Shown here one piece after another: positions 7,401-13,622 of a stretch of 13,622 bases of DNA. Source of the DNA: CAZHGD01 sp964531735 (GTDB lineage: Bacteria > Armatimonadota > UBA10988); contig CAZHGD010000198.1 in assembly GCA_964531735.1 (NCBI GenBank), forward strand, positions 1-13,622. The letters are read 5' to 3'. Both the position numbers and the translations under genes were made by a program. The number at the start of each line of letters is the position of its first letter. Within the stretch, counting starts at the first letter, position 1. The notes under the pieces were generated by a model. It was not told the DNA's origin. It made no database searches and was given only the letters and a program-made list of their open reading frames with translations.

Positions 7401-7618
7401 TGCTGCTGACCGACGTGATCATGCCCGACCTGAGCGGCCGCGACCTGCATGTGCAACTGGCCGAGTGCATACCCGGCTTGCGCGTCGTCTACATGTCCGG
7501 CTACACCGCCGACGTCATCGCTGACCGCTACCTCGCCGAACCGGGCGTGGAGATCATCACCAAGCCCTTCACGCGGCACGCCCTGGCCGAGAAGATCCGG
7601 CAGGCGCTGGAGGCGTGA
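4451..7618 (+). CDS. Membrane hybrid histidine kinase (SBP3-TM-PAS-PAS-PAS-HisKA-HATPase-REC)
   Basis: The 1,055-residue protein begins with an arginine-rich segment and a signal-type hydrophobic stretch (about 22-40). A periplasmic family 3 solute-binding domain follows (about 50-270; GLDEHYPPYEYVD, a BvgS/EvgS-like arrangement), then one membrane segment (about 280-304). Three PAS domains follow at about 319-430, 443-550 and 560-672, each ending in an RDIT-type motif. HisKA carries the phospho-acceptor H697 in GGVAHDLNN. The ATPase domain shows the N box N804-N808, G1 D851-S-G and G2 GKGTGLGL from 875. The receiver (about 937-1053) has AEDD at its start, phospho-acceptor D988 in LLLTDVIMP, and the KPF lysine. 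There is no Hpt domain, so output needs an external phosphotransfer protein. No clear ribosome site precedes the ATG. It probably senses a small polar ligand. It is a tandem paralogue of the next gene. Confidence 0.95.
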   Translation: MDSTGASSDVKPRQRRAARGRVCLAGGLLLVLWCGRAPGQHAERAAPGETIVYGLDEHYPPYEYVDRAGHPAGFLVELMREIGRELGQPVEYHAAAWSVLRQMQQDDRVQVISLVRTPERQREMAFTVAHTLLTYTAFVRRAEVAQYRAQGLGGLRVVTQQADTSYETLLARGLPVVGLPDPATALDAVAHGTADVAVVSKYVGLYHLRRSRSEAVRSVGEPLIVGQYAFGAYARHADLITRLDYGLSVLKQTGAYDRIRDAWLGVLEPPVDVGERVRHVLLIAAGPVAFLVLAALLWVWLLRLTIDRRTKELGRSRGLLQAVLDNTYDGVMVHDDQGRLSDVNARVLSMFGIEREQALGKTVLDLSGPGASAAQAVEYCRRAMLGHNQLFEWQCQRQDTGEVFDVEVFLTRIEQAGGPTILANVRDITERRRDEERLRLAEFSIAQSGLPIFWFDEAGHILQVNAAACESLGYTADELCHLTVYDIDPDYDAARYAATWGKVAAERHHLFETCHRRRDGSVFPVEVSSSYLEYGGRGFKLSFARDITDRRVAEAALRRLAMAIDQAADCVLIVHHEGRIEYVNPSFEQTTGYAADELLGTLAGRLNLVTSHDVAEHDIVSWLGRGQPWAGRLEMRRRDGRCFEANVTASPVRDEAGRLAHMVVVFRDITREVDLEAKLHQAQKMEAIGLLAGGVAHDLNNMLAPILGYAEMLLDSGLSEQHQGDLAQIVKAAERARDLVRQLMAFGRKQPLQVALLDLNEVVHNWQALLSRTLRDDIALVLHLAATPCRLRADRTQVEQVLMNLAVNAQDAMPDGGELRIETSHVVLDERQAAQYVDVAPGEYVLLAVHDSGHGMAPETAARILEPFFTTKARGKGTGLGLATVFGIAKQHGGHVQVESSLGAGSTFRVYFPAVTEDAAEPSGLPETADVVGGQETILVAEDDRTVREMACSMLRRLGYQVLTASSATECLELGRQQADRVDLLLTDVIMPDLSGRDLHVQLAECIPGLRVVYMSGYTADVIADRYLAEPGVEIITKPFTRHALAEKIRQALEA

Positions 7619-7634
7619 GGCGCGCCAGCGCCGA

Positions 7635-7654
7635 CAGGTGACGAGCAGGTGACG
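7635..7654 (+). repeat. Tandem direct repeat CAGGTGACG with 11-base period
   Basis: CAGGTGACG occurs at 7635-7643 and again at 7646-7654, one DNA helical turn apart. It lies 37 bases before the TAGAAC element upstream of the second kinase. The position and phasing suit a regulator binding site, but nothing in the sequence identifies the protein. Confidence 0.4.
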
Positions 7655-7765
7655 GCGCGTGCCGCCGAGCACCGGCCACCGTTGGCATACTAGAACGGCT
7701 GGTCTCGCTCGAGGTCGGTGCATGGTGGGTTGGCCTGCGCACAGCGCCGTCAGAGAAGCGTCGGC

Positions 7766-10700
7766 ATGGCAAGCCAACTCGTCAGGCCGGATCGGCCGGG
7801 CCGCGGTCCAGCGGGCCGCCCGGGACGCCCATTCTGCTCCGTGGTGGTACTGATCACGGCGGCACTCCTCGTGCTCCGGCCTGAGGCGGCTCCACCTGGG
7901 CTGATGCGCCCGTTGGCGACGACGGCCGCCGCACAGACGGCACCGGCGCCGACCGACACCATCGTGCTGGGAATCGACGAGAGCTACGCGCCGTTCGAGT
8001 ACCTGGACGGCTCCGGTCAGCCGGCTGGCCTGGTCGCTGAACTGGCGCGAGCCGCCGCGCGCGAGGCCGGGCTCGAGCTCCGCATCACGGCCGCCCAGGC
8101 ATCGACACTGCGGCAGTTGCAGACCGAGGACGCGATCCAGGTCGTGTCGTTGCCGCAGGCGGCAGCGCAAGGCCTGGGGATGGCGTACACCACGCCGCAC
8201 ACGCTGCTCGCATACGTGGCGGTGGTCCGCCAGTCCGAGGCCGCTGGTCACGTCGCTGCTCCCTTCGACGGCTTGCGCGTGGTGGCGCCGCAGGCTGACG
8301 CGGCCATCGACGCGCTGGCACGCACCGGCGTGGCGGTGGCCGGTGCCGCCAGTCCGGTAGACGCTCTGCGCCAGGTGGCCGACGGGCAGCAGGACGTGGC
8401 GGTGCTGGACCGACAGGTGGCGCTGTACGGCCTCAGGCAGGCTGGGCTGCGCGGGCTCGTGTCGGTCGGGCAGCCGCTCCAGCAAGGTGACCGTGTCTTC
8501 GGTGCCGCCCGCCGCCACGCCGACGCCATCGCCCGCCTTGATCGTGCGCTGCATGCCCTCCAGCTATCCGGCGAGTCCGACCGCCTCCGCGATCGCTGGC
8601 TGCGCGTGGCGGAGCCGGATCGAGCCGCCGAGCGCCGTACCCCAGGGTTGCTCGGGCACTGGCTGGCCCCACTACTCGTCGCTGCCGTGCTCGGACTGGC
8701 CTGGTCGTGGGCTCTCGGCGTCGCTGTTGCGCGGCGGACGCACGAACTGCGCGAGAGCGAGCAGCGTTTCCGCGCGCTGTTCGAGGACTCGGCTGATGCG
8801 TCGCTGTTGCTGGCCGACGGGCGCTTCATCGATGGCAACCAGGCGGCGGCCGACATGCTCGGATTGTCGGGCCGCGACCAGGTGATCGGCCGGAGCCCGG
8901 CTGACATCTCGCCACCGCAGCAGGCCGGTGGCGTCGGCTCAGACGAGTTGGCGCAGCGCTACCTGGATGCGGCCGCCCAGAATGGCAGCCTCCGGTTCGA
9001 GTGGCTGCATCGGCGCCCCGACGGTGCCGTGTTCCCGGTCGAGGTGACGCTGACGTCGATCGCCGTCGCCGGCCGGCCGGCCTTCTCGGTGGTCTGGCGC
9101 GACGTGTCGGAGCGGAAGCGTGCCGAGGCGGCGCTGCTCGAAAGTGAGCAGCGCTTTCGCGGGCTGGCCGAGCACTCGCTCGACACGATCATGCTGTTCG
9201 ACCGCGACCTGCGCCATCTCTACGTGAACCCGAACGCCGAGGCGCAGAGCGGCCTGGCGGCGTCCGACTTCATCGGCAAGACGCATGAGGAACTGGGCTT
9301 CCCGCAGGACTTGTGCGAGCTGTGGGCACAGGCCCTGCGGCAGGTCTTCGACACCGGCGAGACCGGCCGGATGGAGTTCCAACTGCCCAGCGGACCGTGG
9401 GTGGACTGGTTGCTGGTGCCGCTCAAAGGAGCCGACGGAACGGTCGAGCAGGTGATCACTTCGGCGCGCGATATCTCGGACCGCAAAGCGGCCGAGGTCG
9501 AGCTGCGCCGCTCGCGCGAGATGCTCCAGATCTTCCTGGACAACACCTACGATGCCGTGTTTGTGCACGACCTGGACGGCCGGATCCTCGATGTCAACGC
9601 CACCATGCTCGCGATGTACCATCTGACCCGAGAGGAGGCGCTGGCGTGCACGATCGCCGACCTGACCGGGCCCGAGAGCAGCATCGCGACGGCGATGGAG
9701 CGTTGGCAGCACGTTCTGGCCGGCGAGACGCTCCTGTTCCCCTGGCAGGCGCGGCGGCCCGGTGACGGCTCCTTGTTCGACGTGGATGTATACCTGACGC
9801 GTGTCACAGTGGCGGGCGTGGACCACGTGCTGGCGAACGTTCGCGACGTCACAGAGCGGAAGCGGTACGAAGAGCAGCTCCGGTTGACCGAACACTCGCT
9901 GGACCACTGCGGGGTCACCTTCTTCTGGCTGGATCGAGAAGGGCGCATCTTGCGGACGAACCAGGCGGCCAGCGAGATCCTCGGCTACACGCGTGAGGAA
10001 CTGCAGTCGATGAGTGTGCCCGACCTCGACCCGCTGTTCCCCATCGACCAGTTCCACGCCATCTTCGACGAGATCAAGCGGCGCGGCCACCTGGTGTTCG
10101 AGACGGTACACCGGCGCCGGGACGGGACCGAGTTCCCCGTCGAGGTCACCAGCAGCCACATCACCTATGGCAGCCGTGAGGTCAACATGTCGTTTGCGCG
10201 CGACATCACCGAGCGCAAGCGCGCCGAGGAGGCCGTGCGCCGTACCGAGGAGCGGCTGGCTCGAGTCAATGCGCGCGTCCTGAGTCTGGGTACCGACTAC
10301 CTGGACAACGTCAACCAGTTGGTGGCCCTGGCCGGCGAAGTGCTGCAAGGCGCCTTCGCCATCTACCACCGGGTGGAGGCGGGCCAGCCGCAGGCGGTGG
10401 CGGCGTGGCAGGCGGCCGGCGATGGCCAACCGCGACCTGACCTGGCCGGCCAGCTCTGCTGTGACGTGCTCCGCCGCGTCGACGGCGACGTGCTCCAGGT
10501 GGTCGATCTGGCCAGCAGCACCTATGCGGGGAGCGACCCGTCCGTGACGCTACTCGGCGCTGTGGCCTACCTGGGCCATGTCGTGCGCGGTCCCAGCGGG
10601 CACGACATCGGCGCTCTGGGTGTCTACTTCGCCGATGTCCGGCCCGGTGAGGATGCCGACCAGCAGATACTCGGCATCATCGCCGCGGCACTGGAGAGCG

Positions 10701-12226
10701 AGGAGGCCCGTCGCGCGGCCGAGGCCGAGCTCCGGCGCCTGGCCTCGGCGATGGACCAGGCCGCTGAGGGCGTCGTGATCACCGACCACCGCGGCGTCAT
10801 AGAATACGTCAACCCGGCCTTCGAGCGGATCAGCGGGTTCACCAGTCGGGCGCTGGTGGGCCAGTCCAGCCGCTGCCTCGATCCGGTGGCCGGCAGTCCG
10901 CTCAGCGGCGATGAGGTGTGGGCCGAGGTTGGCGCCGGCGCGTCCTGGTCGGGCCGGCTGGCCTTGCAGCGCGCCAACGGGTCGACTTACGATGCCGACG
11001 TGGGCATCTCGCCCGTTCGCGACGAGCGCGGCCAGGTGCTGCATTTCGCGGCCGTGGTCCGCGACGTCTCCAAGGAAGTCGAGCTCGAGGCGCAACTCCG
11101 GCAGTCGCAGAAGATGGAGGCGGTCGGCCTGCTGGCCGGCGGCGTGGCCCACGACCTGAACAACCTGCTGGCACCCATTCTCGGCTACAGCGAGATGCTG
11201 CTGGACGGCGATCTGGATCGGGAATGTCGTAGCGACATCCAGCAGATCGCGCTGGCCGCCGAGCGTGCTCGTGACCTGATCAAGCAGTTGATGGCCTTCG
11301 GGCGCAAGCAACCGCTCGAGGTGGTCCTACTCGATCTCAACGAGGTCGTCACCGACTTCGTGCGGTTGCTGCGCCGCACGTTGCGCGAGGAGATCCACAT
11401 CAACGTCGGGCTCGGCGCCGGCCTGGGCACCATCCGCGCCGACCGCACTCAGGTGGAGCAGGTCCTCATGAACCTGGCGGTCAACGCCCAGGATGCCATG
11501 GCCGGAGGCGGGACGTTGAGCGTCGAGACCGCGCTGGTCGAACTGGACGACGGCTACGTCGCCGACCATCCCGACGTGGCCCCGGGCGAGTATGTGATGC
11601 TGGCGGTCAGCGACAGTGGCACGGGCATGGATGCCGCCACCGTCGGGCGCATCTTCGAGCCGTTCTTCACCACCAAGGAGCGCGGCAAGGGCACCGGCCT
11701 CGGACTGGCCACGGTGTTCGGCATCACCAAGCAGCACGGCGGGCACATCAGCGTCTACAGCGAGCCGGGCCAAGGCACCACGTTCCGGGTCTACCTGCCG
11801 GTCGTCACTGATGTCGAGACCGCGCCTCTGGCGCCAGGGCCGGAGAAGGTGGTTGGCGGCAGCGAGACCGTACTGGTGGCCGAGGACGACGAGACCGTCC
11901 GCGACATGGCCTGCGCGATGCTGCGGCGCCTGGGCTACCAGGTGCTGACCGCCGAGACGCCGGAGGACTGCCTGGCCGTCGGGCTGGCCCAACCCGACCG
12001 CATCGACCTGCTGCTGACCGACGTGATCATGCCGGGCCTGAGCGGACGCCAGCTCCACGAGCAGCTCGCCGAGGCCATCCCCGACCTGAAGGTCGTCTAC
12101 ATGTCCGGCTACACCGCCGACGTCATTGCCGACCGCTACGTGTCGACGCCGGGCATCGAGATCATCGCCAAGCCATTCACCCGCCAGTCGCTGGCGGCGA
12201 AGCTCCGGCACGCGTTGGAAGGGTGA
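7766..12226 (+). CDS. Large membrane hybrid histidine kinase (SBP3-TM-PAS x4-GAF-PAS-HisKA-HATPase-REC)
   Basis: From ATG 7766 the protein has 1,486 residues. An in-frame GTG at 7718 would add 16 residues before the basic n-region of the signal sequence, so I prefer the ATG, although its ribosome site (AGAGAAG) is weak. The order is: signal/hydrophobic segment (about 22-40), solute-binding family 3 domain (about 65-285), membrane segment (about 300-325), PAS at about 334-452, 463-575, 587-700 and 709-818, a GAF-like domain (about 835-978), a fifth PAS (about 992-1105), then HisKA with H1129 in GGVAHDLNN. The ATPase domain has NLAVNAQDAM, DSGTGM and GKGTGLGL. The receiver (about 1368-1484) has phospho-acceptor D1419. 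PAS3, PAS4 and PAS5 correspond to PAS1-3 of the upstream kinase; the first two PAS and the GAF-like domain are extra. No Hpt domain or response regulator adjoins it. The GAF assignment is the least certain part. Confidence 0.94.
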   Translation: MASQLVRPDRPGRGPAGRPGRPFCSVVVLITAALLVLRPEAAPPGLMRPLATTAAAQTAPAPTDTIVLGIDESYAPFEYLDGSGQPAGLVAELARAAAREAGLELRITAAQASTLRQLQTEDAIQVVSLPQAAAQGLGMAYTTPHTLLAYVAVVRQSEAAGHVAAPFDGLRVVAPQADAAIDALARTGVAVAGAASPVDALRQVADGQQDVAVLDRQVALYGLRQAGLRGLVSVGQPLQQGDRVFGAARRHADAIARLDRALHALQLSGESDRLRDRWLRVAEPDRAAERRTPGLLGHWLAPLLVAAVLGLAWSWALGVAVARRTHELRESEQRFRALFEDSADASLLLADGRFIDGNQAAADMLGLSGRDQVIGRSPADISPPQQAGGVGSDELAQRYLDAAAQNGSLRFEWLHRRPDGAVFPVEVTLTSIAVAGRPAFSVVWRDVSERKRAEAALLESEQRFRGLAEHSLDTIMLFDRDLRHLYVNPNAEAQSGLAASDFIGKTHEELGFPQDLCELWAQALRQVFDTGETGRMEFQLPSGPWVDWLLVPLKGADGTVEQVITSARDISDRKAAEVELRRSREMLQIFLDNTYDAVFVHDLDGRILDVNATMLAMYHLTREEALACTIADLTGPESSIATAMERWQHVLAGETLLFPWQARRPGDGSLFDVDVYLTRVTVAGVDHVLANVRDVTERKRYEEQLRLTEHSLDHCGVTFFWLDREGRILRTNQAASEILGYTREELQSMSVPDLDPLFPIDQFHAIFDEIKRRGHLVFETVHRRRDGTEFPVEVTSSHITYGSREVNMSFARDITERKRAEEAVRRTEERLARVNARVLSLGTDYLDNVNQLVALAGEVLQGAFAIYHRVEAGQPQAVAAWQAAGDGQPRPDLAGQLCCDVLRRVDGDVLQVVDLASSTYAGSDPSVTLLGAVAYLGHVVRGPSGHDIGALGVYFADVRPGEDADQQILGIIAAALESEEARRAAEAELRRLASAMDQAAEGVVITDHRGVIEYVNPAFERISGFTSRALVGQSSRCLDPVAGSPLSGDEVWAEVGAGASWSGRLALQRANGSTYDADVGISPVRDERGQVLHFAAVVRDVSKEVELEAQLRQSQKMEAVGLLAGGVAHDLNNLLAPILGYSEMLLDGDLDRECRSDIQQIALAAERARDLIKQLMAFGRKQPLEVVLLDLNEVVTDFVRLLRRTLREEIHINVGLGAGLGTIRADRTQVEQVLMNLAVNAQDAMAGGGTLSVETALVELDDGYVADHPDVAPGEYVMLAVSDSGTGMDAATVGRIFEPFFTTKERGKGTGLGLATVFGITKQHGGHISVYSEPGQGTTFRVYLPVVTDVETAPLAPGPEKVVGGSETVLVAEDDETVRDMACAMLRRLGYQVLTAETPEDCLAVGLAQPDRIDLLLTDVIMPGLSGRQLHEQLAEAIPDLKVVYMSGYTADVIADRYVSTPGIEIIAKPFTRQSLAAKLRHALEG

Positions 12227-12243
12227 GTGGCGGCGGCGAGAAT

Positions 12244-12286
12244 CTGGCCGGAGGGGCCGCGTGGGGTAGGGGCCCCATCCGGCCAG
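12244..12286 (+). terminator. Long GC-rich hairpin after the second kinase
   Basis: CTGGCCGGA (12244-12252) pairs perfectly with TCCGGCCAG (12278-12286). The stem continues inward with GGGGCC (12253-12258) against GGCCCC (12271-12276), leaving one bulged A (12277) and a 12-base loop. This makes about 15 base pairs, 18 bases after the kinase stop. No T-tract follows. It is probably a transcript end or 3' stabiliser. Confidence 0.5.
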
Positions 12287-12302
12287 CGCGGTACGGCATG
12301 CG

Positions 12303-12413
12303 ACCCCTCCGATGGGAGGGGTGCAGATCAGTGTTCTCCTGTGCCACCGGTCTGGACACCTCTCGATCCCCGGGGAACTCAGCTCACCCCAGCCTGGGAC
12401 GCAGACCCCCTCC
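12303..12413 (+). other. Structured spacer with two competing partners for one G-rich arm
   Basis: ACCCCTCC (12303-12310) and GGAGGGGT (12315-12322) form a perfect 8-base-pair stem with a GATG loop. A second C-rich segment, ACCCCCTCC (12405-12413), could pair with the same G-rich arm by looping out one C, enclosing about 80 bases with further small stems such as CCCA/TGGG around 12391. This could be a small RNA, a switching leader for the glycosyltransferase, or GC-driven coincidence. It matches no RNA family I could recognise. Confidence 0.3.
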
Positions 12414-12445
12414 TGGTTGGCAGCATGGCGTCCGGGCCGGCCTTC

Positions 12446-12454
12446 TGCTAGAAT
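12446..12454 (+). promoter_or_regulatory. Extended -10 like element upstream of the glycosyltransferase
   Basis: TGCTAGAAT matches the extended -10 form TGnTATAAT with one change. No good -35 is seen at 17 bases, which extended -10 promoters can tolerate. Transcription would start near 12461, about 40 bases before the glycosyltransferase ATG. The same nine bases occur at 13225-13233 before the next gene. Confidence 0.4.
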
Positions 12455-12500
12455 GGCGCCGAGCAGGGGCTGCCCACCTGCTGCGGAGTCCGTCGCGACC

Positions 12501-13235
12501 ATGCCGTTGCCCGACAGCGCATCGTCAGCCGCGTCCACCCACGCGGCGATCGTCATCCCGGCCTACAACGAAGCCGACCATATCGCCGGCGTGCTGCGGG
12601 TGCTGACGCGAGTGCGGTCGGTGGACGCCATCGTGGTCGTCGACGACGGTTCGGCCGACGGGACCGGCGAGGCCGCGACGGCCGTGGCCGGCAGCGATCC
12701 GCGCGTCCGCGTGGTGCGTCACGAACAGAACCGCGGCAAAGGTCAGGCGATGCACACCGGGCTGGCCGCCGCGGGCACACCGGTGGTGCTGTTCCTGGAC
12801 GCCGACCTGCACGACTTGCAGGCGCGCCACGTGGAGCAACTCCTCGCGCCGGTGGTCACCGGACGCGCCGACATGACCATCGGACTGTTCAGCGGCGGCC
12901 GCTGGAACACCGACCTGGCTCATCGCCTGACGCCGTGGTTGTCGGGCCAGCGCTGCCTGCGAGCGGCGCTCTGGTCGCAGGTCTGCCCGGCGGCCACCAA
13001 AGGCTACGGCGTCGAGACGGCGCTCAGCGTCGCCGCGCGCTGCCGCCACTGGCGCACGCAGCGGGTCACCCTCGACGGCGTGCACCACCCGCCGTCGGAG
13101 TTCCACCGTGGCTTCTGGCGCGGCCTGCGCAACCGTGCCCGCATGTACGGACAGATCGTCCGCGCCGCCTGGGTGAGTTGGCGGTGGCTGCGCGCGCAGG
13201 CCGCCGACAGGGCGACGGCCGACGTGCTAGAATGA
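12501..13235 (+). CDS. Family 2 glycosyltransferase (GT-A fold, DPM1/GpgS-like)
   Basis: The 244-residue protein shows GT2 hallmarks: VIPAYNEADHI (18-28), VVVDDGSADGT (45-55), NRGKGQAMHTGL (77-88), and the metal- and nucleotide-sugar-binding DAD at 100-102 in FLDADLHDL. A later SGQR motif (148-151) fits the acceptor-side region of dolichol-phosphate mannose synthase or glucosyl-3-phosphoglycerate synthase-like members. There are no membrane segments, so it should be cytosolic or peripheral. I start at ATG 12501, with GGAG at 12485-12488. An upstream in-frame ATG at 12312 would add 63 residues without family homology and would span the hairpin region. The next gene follows after 15 bases and encodes a membrane protein, so a polyprenyl-phosphate sugar or envelope role is possible. 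Donor and acceptor are unknown. Confidence 0.9.
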   Translation: MPLPDSASSAASTHAAIVIPAYNEADHIAGVLRVLTRVRSVDAIVVVDDGSADGTGEAATAVAGSDPRVRVVRHEQNRGKGQAMHTGLAAAGTPVVLFLDADLHDLQARHVEQLLAPVVTGRADMTIGLFSGGRWNTDLAHRLTPWLSGQRCLRAALWSQVCPAATKGYGVETALSVAARCRHWRTQRVTLDGVHHPPSEFHRGFWRGLRNRARMYGQIVRAAWVSWRWLRAQAADRATADVLE

Positions 13236-13239
13236 CCCT

Positions 13240-13244
13240 GGGAG
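13240..13244 (+). promoter_or_regulatory. Ribosome binding site of the right-edge membrane protein
   Basis: GGGAG lies 6 bases before ATG 13251. It supports that start and a 15-base gap to the glycosyltransferase. Confidence 0.65.
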
Positions 13245-13250
13245 ACCCCC

Positions 13251-13622
13251 ATGGAACGTCGCATCGGTTGGGCTGACCTCGTGCTGCCGCTGGTGGCGCT
13301 GGGCCCGGCGTGCCTCGTGGCGCGCTGCTGGCCCAGCCCGGTGCTGAGCGATCTGCCAGCCCTCGTCCTGCCCCTCTACGCGGCCTACCGGCTGGCGCTG
13401 ACCTGTGGCCGGCGCCCCGAGAACGCGTTTCTGCTGGCCCTGACCGCCACCGGCGCGCTGTGGGTCGGCGGCACCGTGGTGGCCCCCACGGCGGTGAGCG
13501 CGGCGCTGGTGCTGGCTGGCGCGCTCCTCTGCGGCGCCTGGTGGAGCGCGGCGCGCCACACCGGCCACACCCGCCTCCGCGCGATGCTGGCGACCGTCGC
13601 CGCCGGCGGTCTGGCCGCCTGC
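13251..13622 (+). CDS. Multi-pass membrane protein of unknown function, 3' end cut by the window edge
   Basis: The frame is open for 124 codons from ATG 13251 to the right edge. The visible part is very hydrophobic, with about five candidate membrane segments: roughly residues 8-27, 32-52, 59-78, 81-99 and from 111 to the edge. Short basic or polar stretches lie between them (for example GRRPEN and ARHTGHTRLR). The frame is the same as that of the upstream glycosyltransferase, whose TGA ends 15 bases earlier, so the two are probably co-transcribed. No family motif is recognised in this fragment. A lipid-linked sugar or O-antigen type partner of the glycosyltransferase would fit the context but is not shown by the sequence. 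Confidence 0.75.
   Translation, partial: MERRIGWADLVLPLVALGPACLVARCWPSPVLSDLPALVLPLYAAYRLALTCGRRPENAFLLALTATGALWVGGTVVAPTAVSAALVLAGALLCGAWWSAARHTGHTRLRAMLATVAAGGLAAC

Noticed and set aside
12303..12413. tRNA, 4.5S signal recognition particle RNA or a known riboswitch
   Set aside because: No T-loop, no GGAAGGAAGCA-like SRP loop and no recognised riboswitch core could be found by eye.
12312..12500. Upstream ATG start for the glycosyltransferase
   Set aside because: The 63 extra residues resemble no GT2 N-terminus and cover hairpins and a promoter-like element.
1..13622. CRISPR array, insertion sequence or transposase, rRNA
   Set aside because: No regularly spaced repeats, transposase motifs, terminal inverted repeats or rRNA-like segments were seen on either strand.

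Overview
The window is very GC-rich (about two thirds G+C by eye), densely coding bacterial DNA with no RNA genes, insertion sequences or CRISPR. Its phylum cannot be fixed from these genes. A sulfatase plus PIG-L deacetylase pair and large PAS-rich hybrid kinases recall big-genome environmental lineages such as Planctomycetota, Armatimonadota, Latescibacterota or Chloroflexota; this placement is inference only.

Left part (1-2114, minus strand): an ECF-type RNA polymerase sigma factor overlaps by 4 bases (ATGA) a gene that runs off the left edge. I translated the minus strand by hand and recognise that gene as a strongly reduced RNA polymerase beta subunit (RpoB-like). It has about 517 visible residues against roughly 1,150-1,350 for ordinary RpoB. 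It keeps the rifampicin-region core, the MGxNMxRQ, FEDS, PGDK...KG, DGTPVD and GYxYxxKLxH...K.H blocks and a C-terminal clamp-like end. It has lost the lobe and the whole flap. A sigma factor co-transcribed with its own miniature beta subunit is the outstanding discovery of the window. I know of no described system of this kind.

Middle left (2115-4327): a divergent intergenic region carries a mirror-image pair of ECF-like promoters (AACC-N16-TGTSTTG in both directions around one shared -35 palindrome). One points to the sigma/mini-beta operon. The other points to a two-gene operon for a PIG-L type zinc deacetylase and a cytoplasmic sulfatase resembling heparan N-sulfatase. The layout suggests that the dedicated sigma factor, perhaps with a modified polymerase, controls both itself and this amino-sugar catabolic pair.

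Centre (4451-12226): two tandem paralogous membrane hybrid histidine kinases (1,055 and about 1,486 residues). Each has a periplasmic solute-binding domain, a membrane segment, PAS domains, HisKA, HATPase and a C-terminal receiver. The second has two extra PAS domains and a GAF-like domain. No Hpt protein or separate response regulator is present.

Right part (12227-13622): a 274-base spacer with strong hairpins and a TGCTAGAAT promoter-like motif, then a family 2 glycosyltransferase, then the start of a multi-pass membrane protein that runs off the right edge. No gap between genes exceeds 300 bases.
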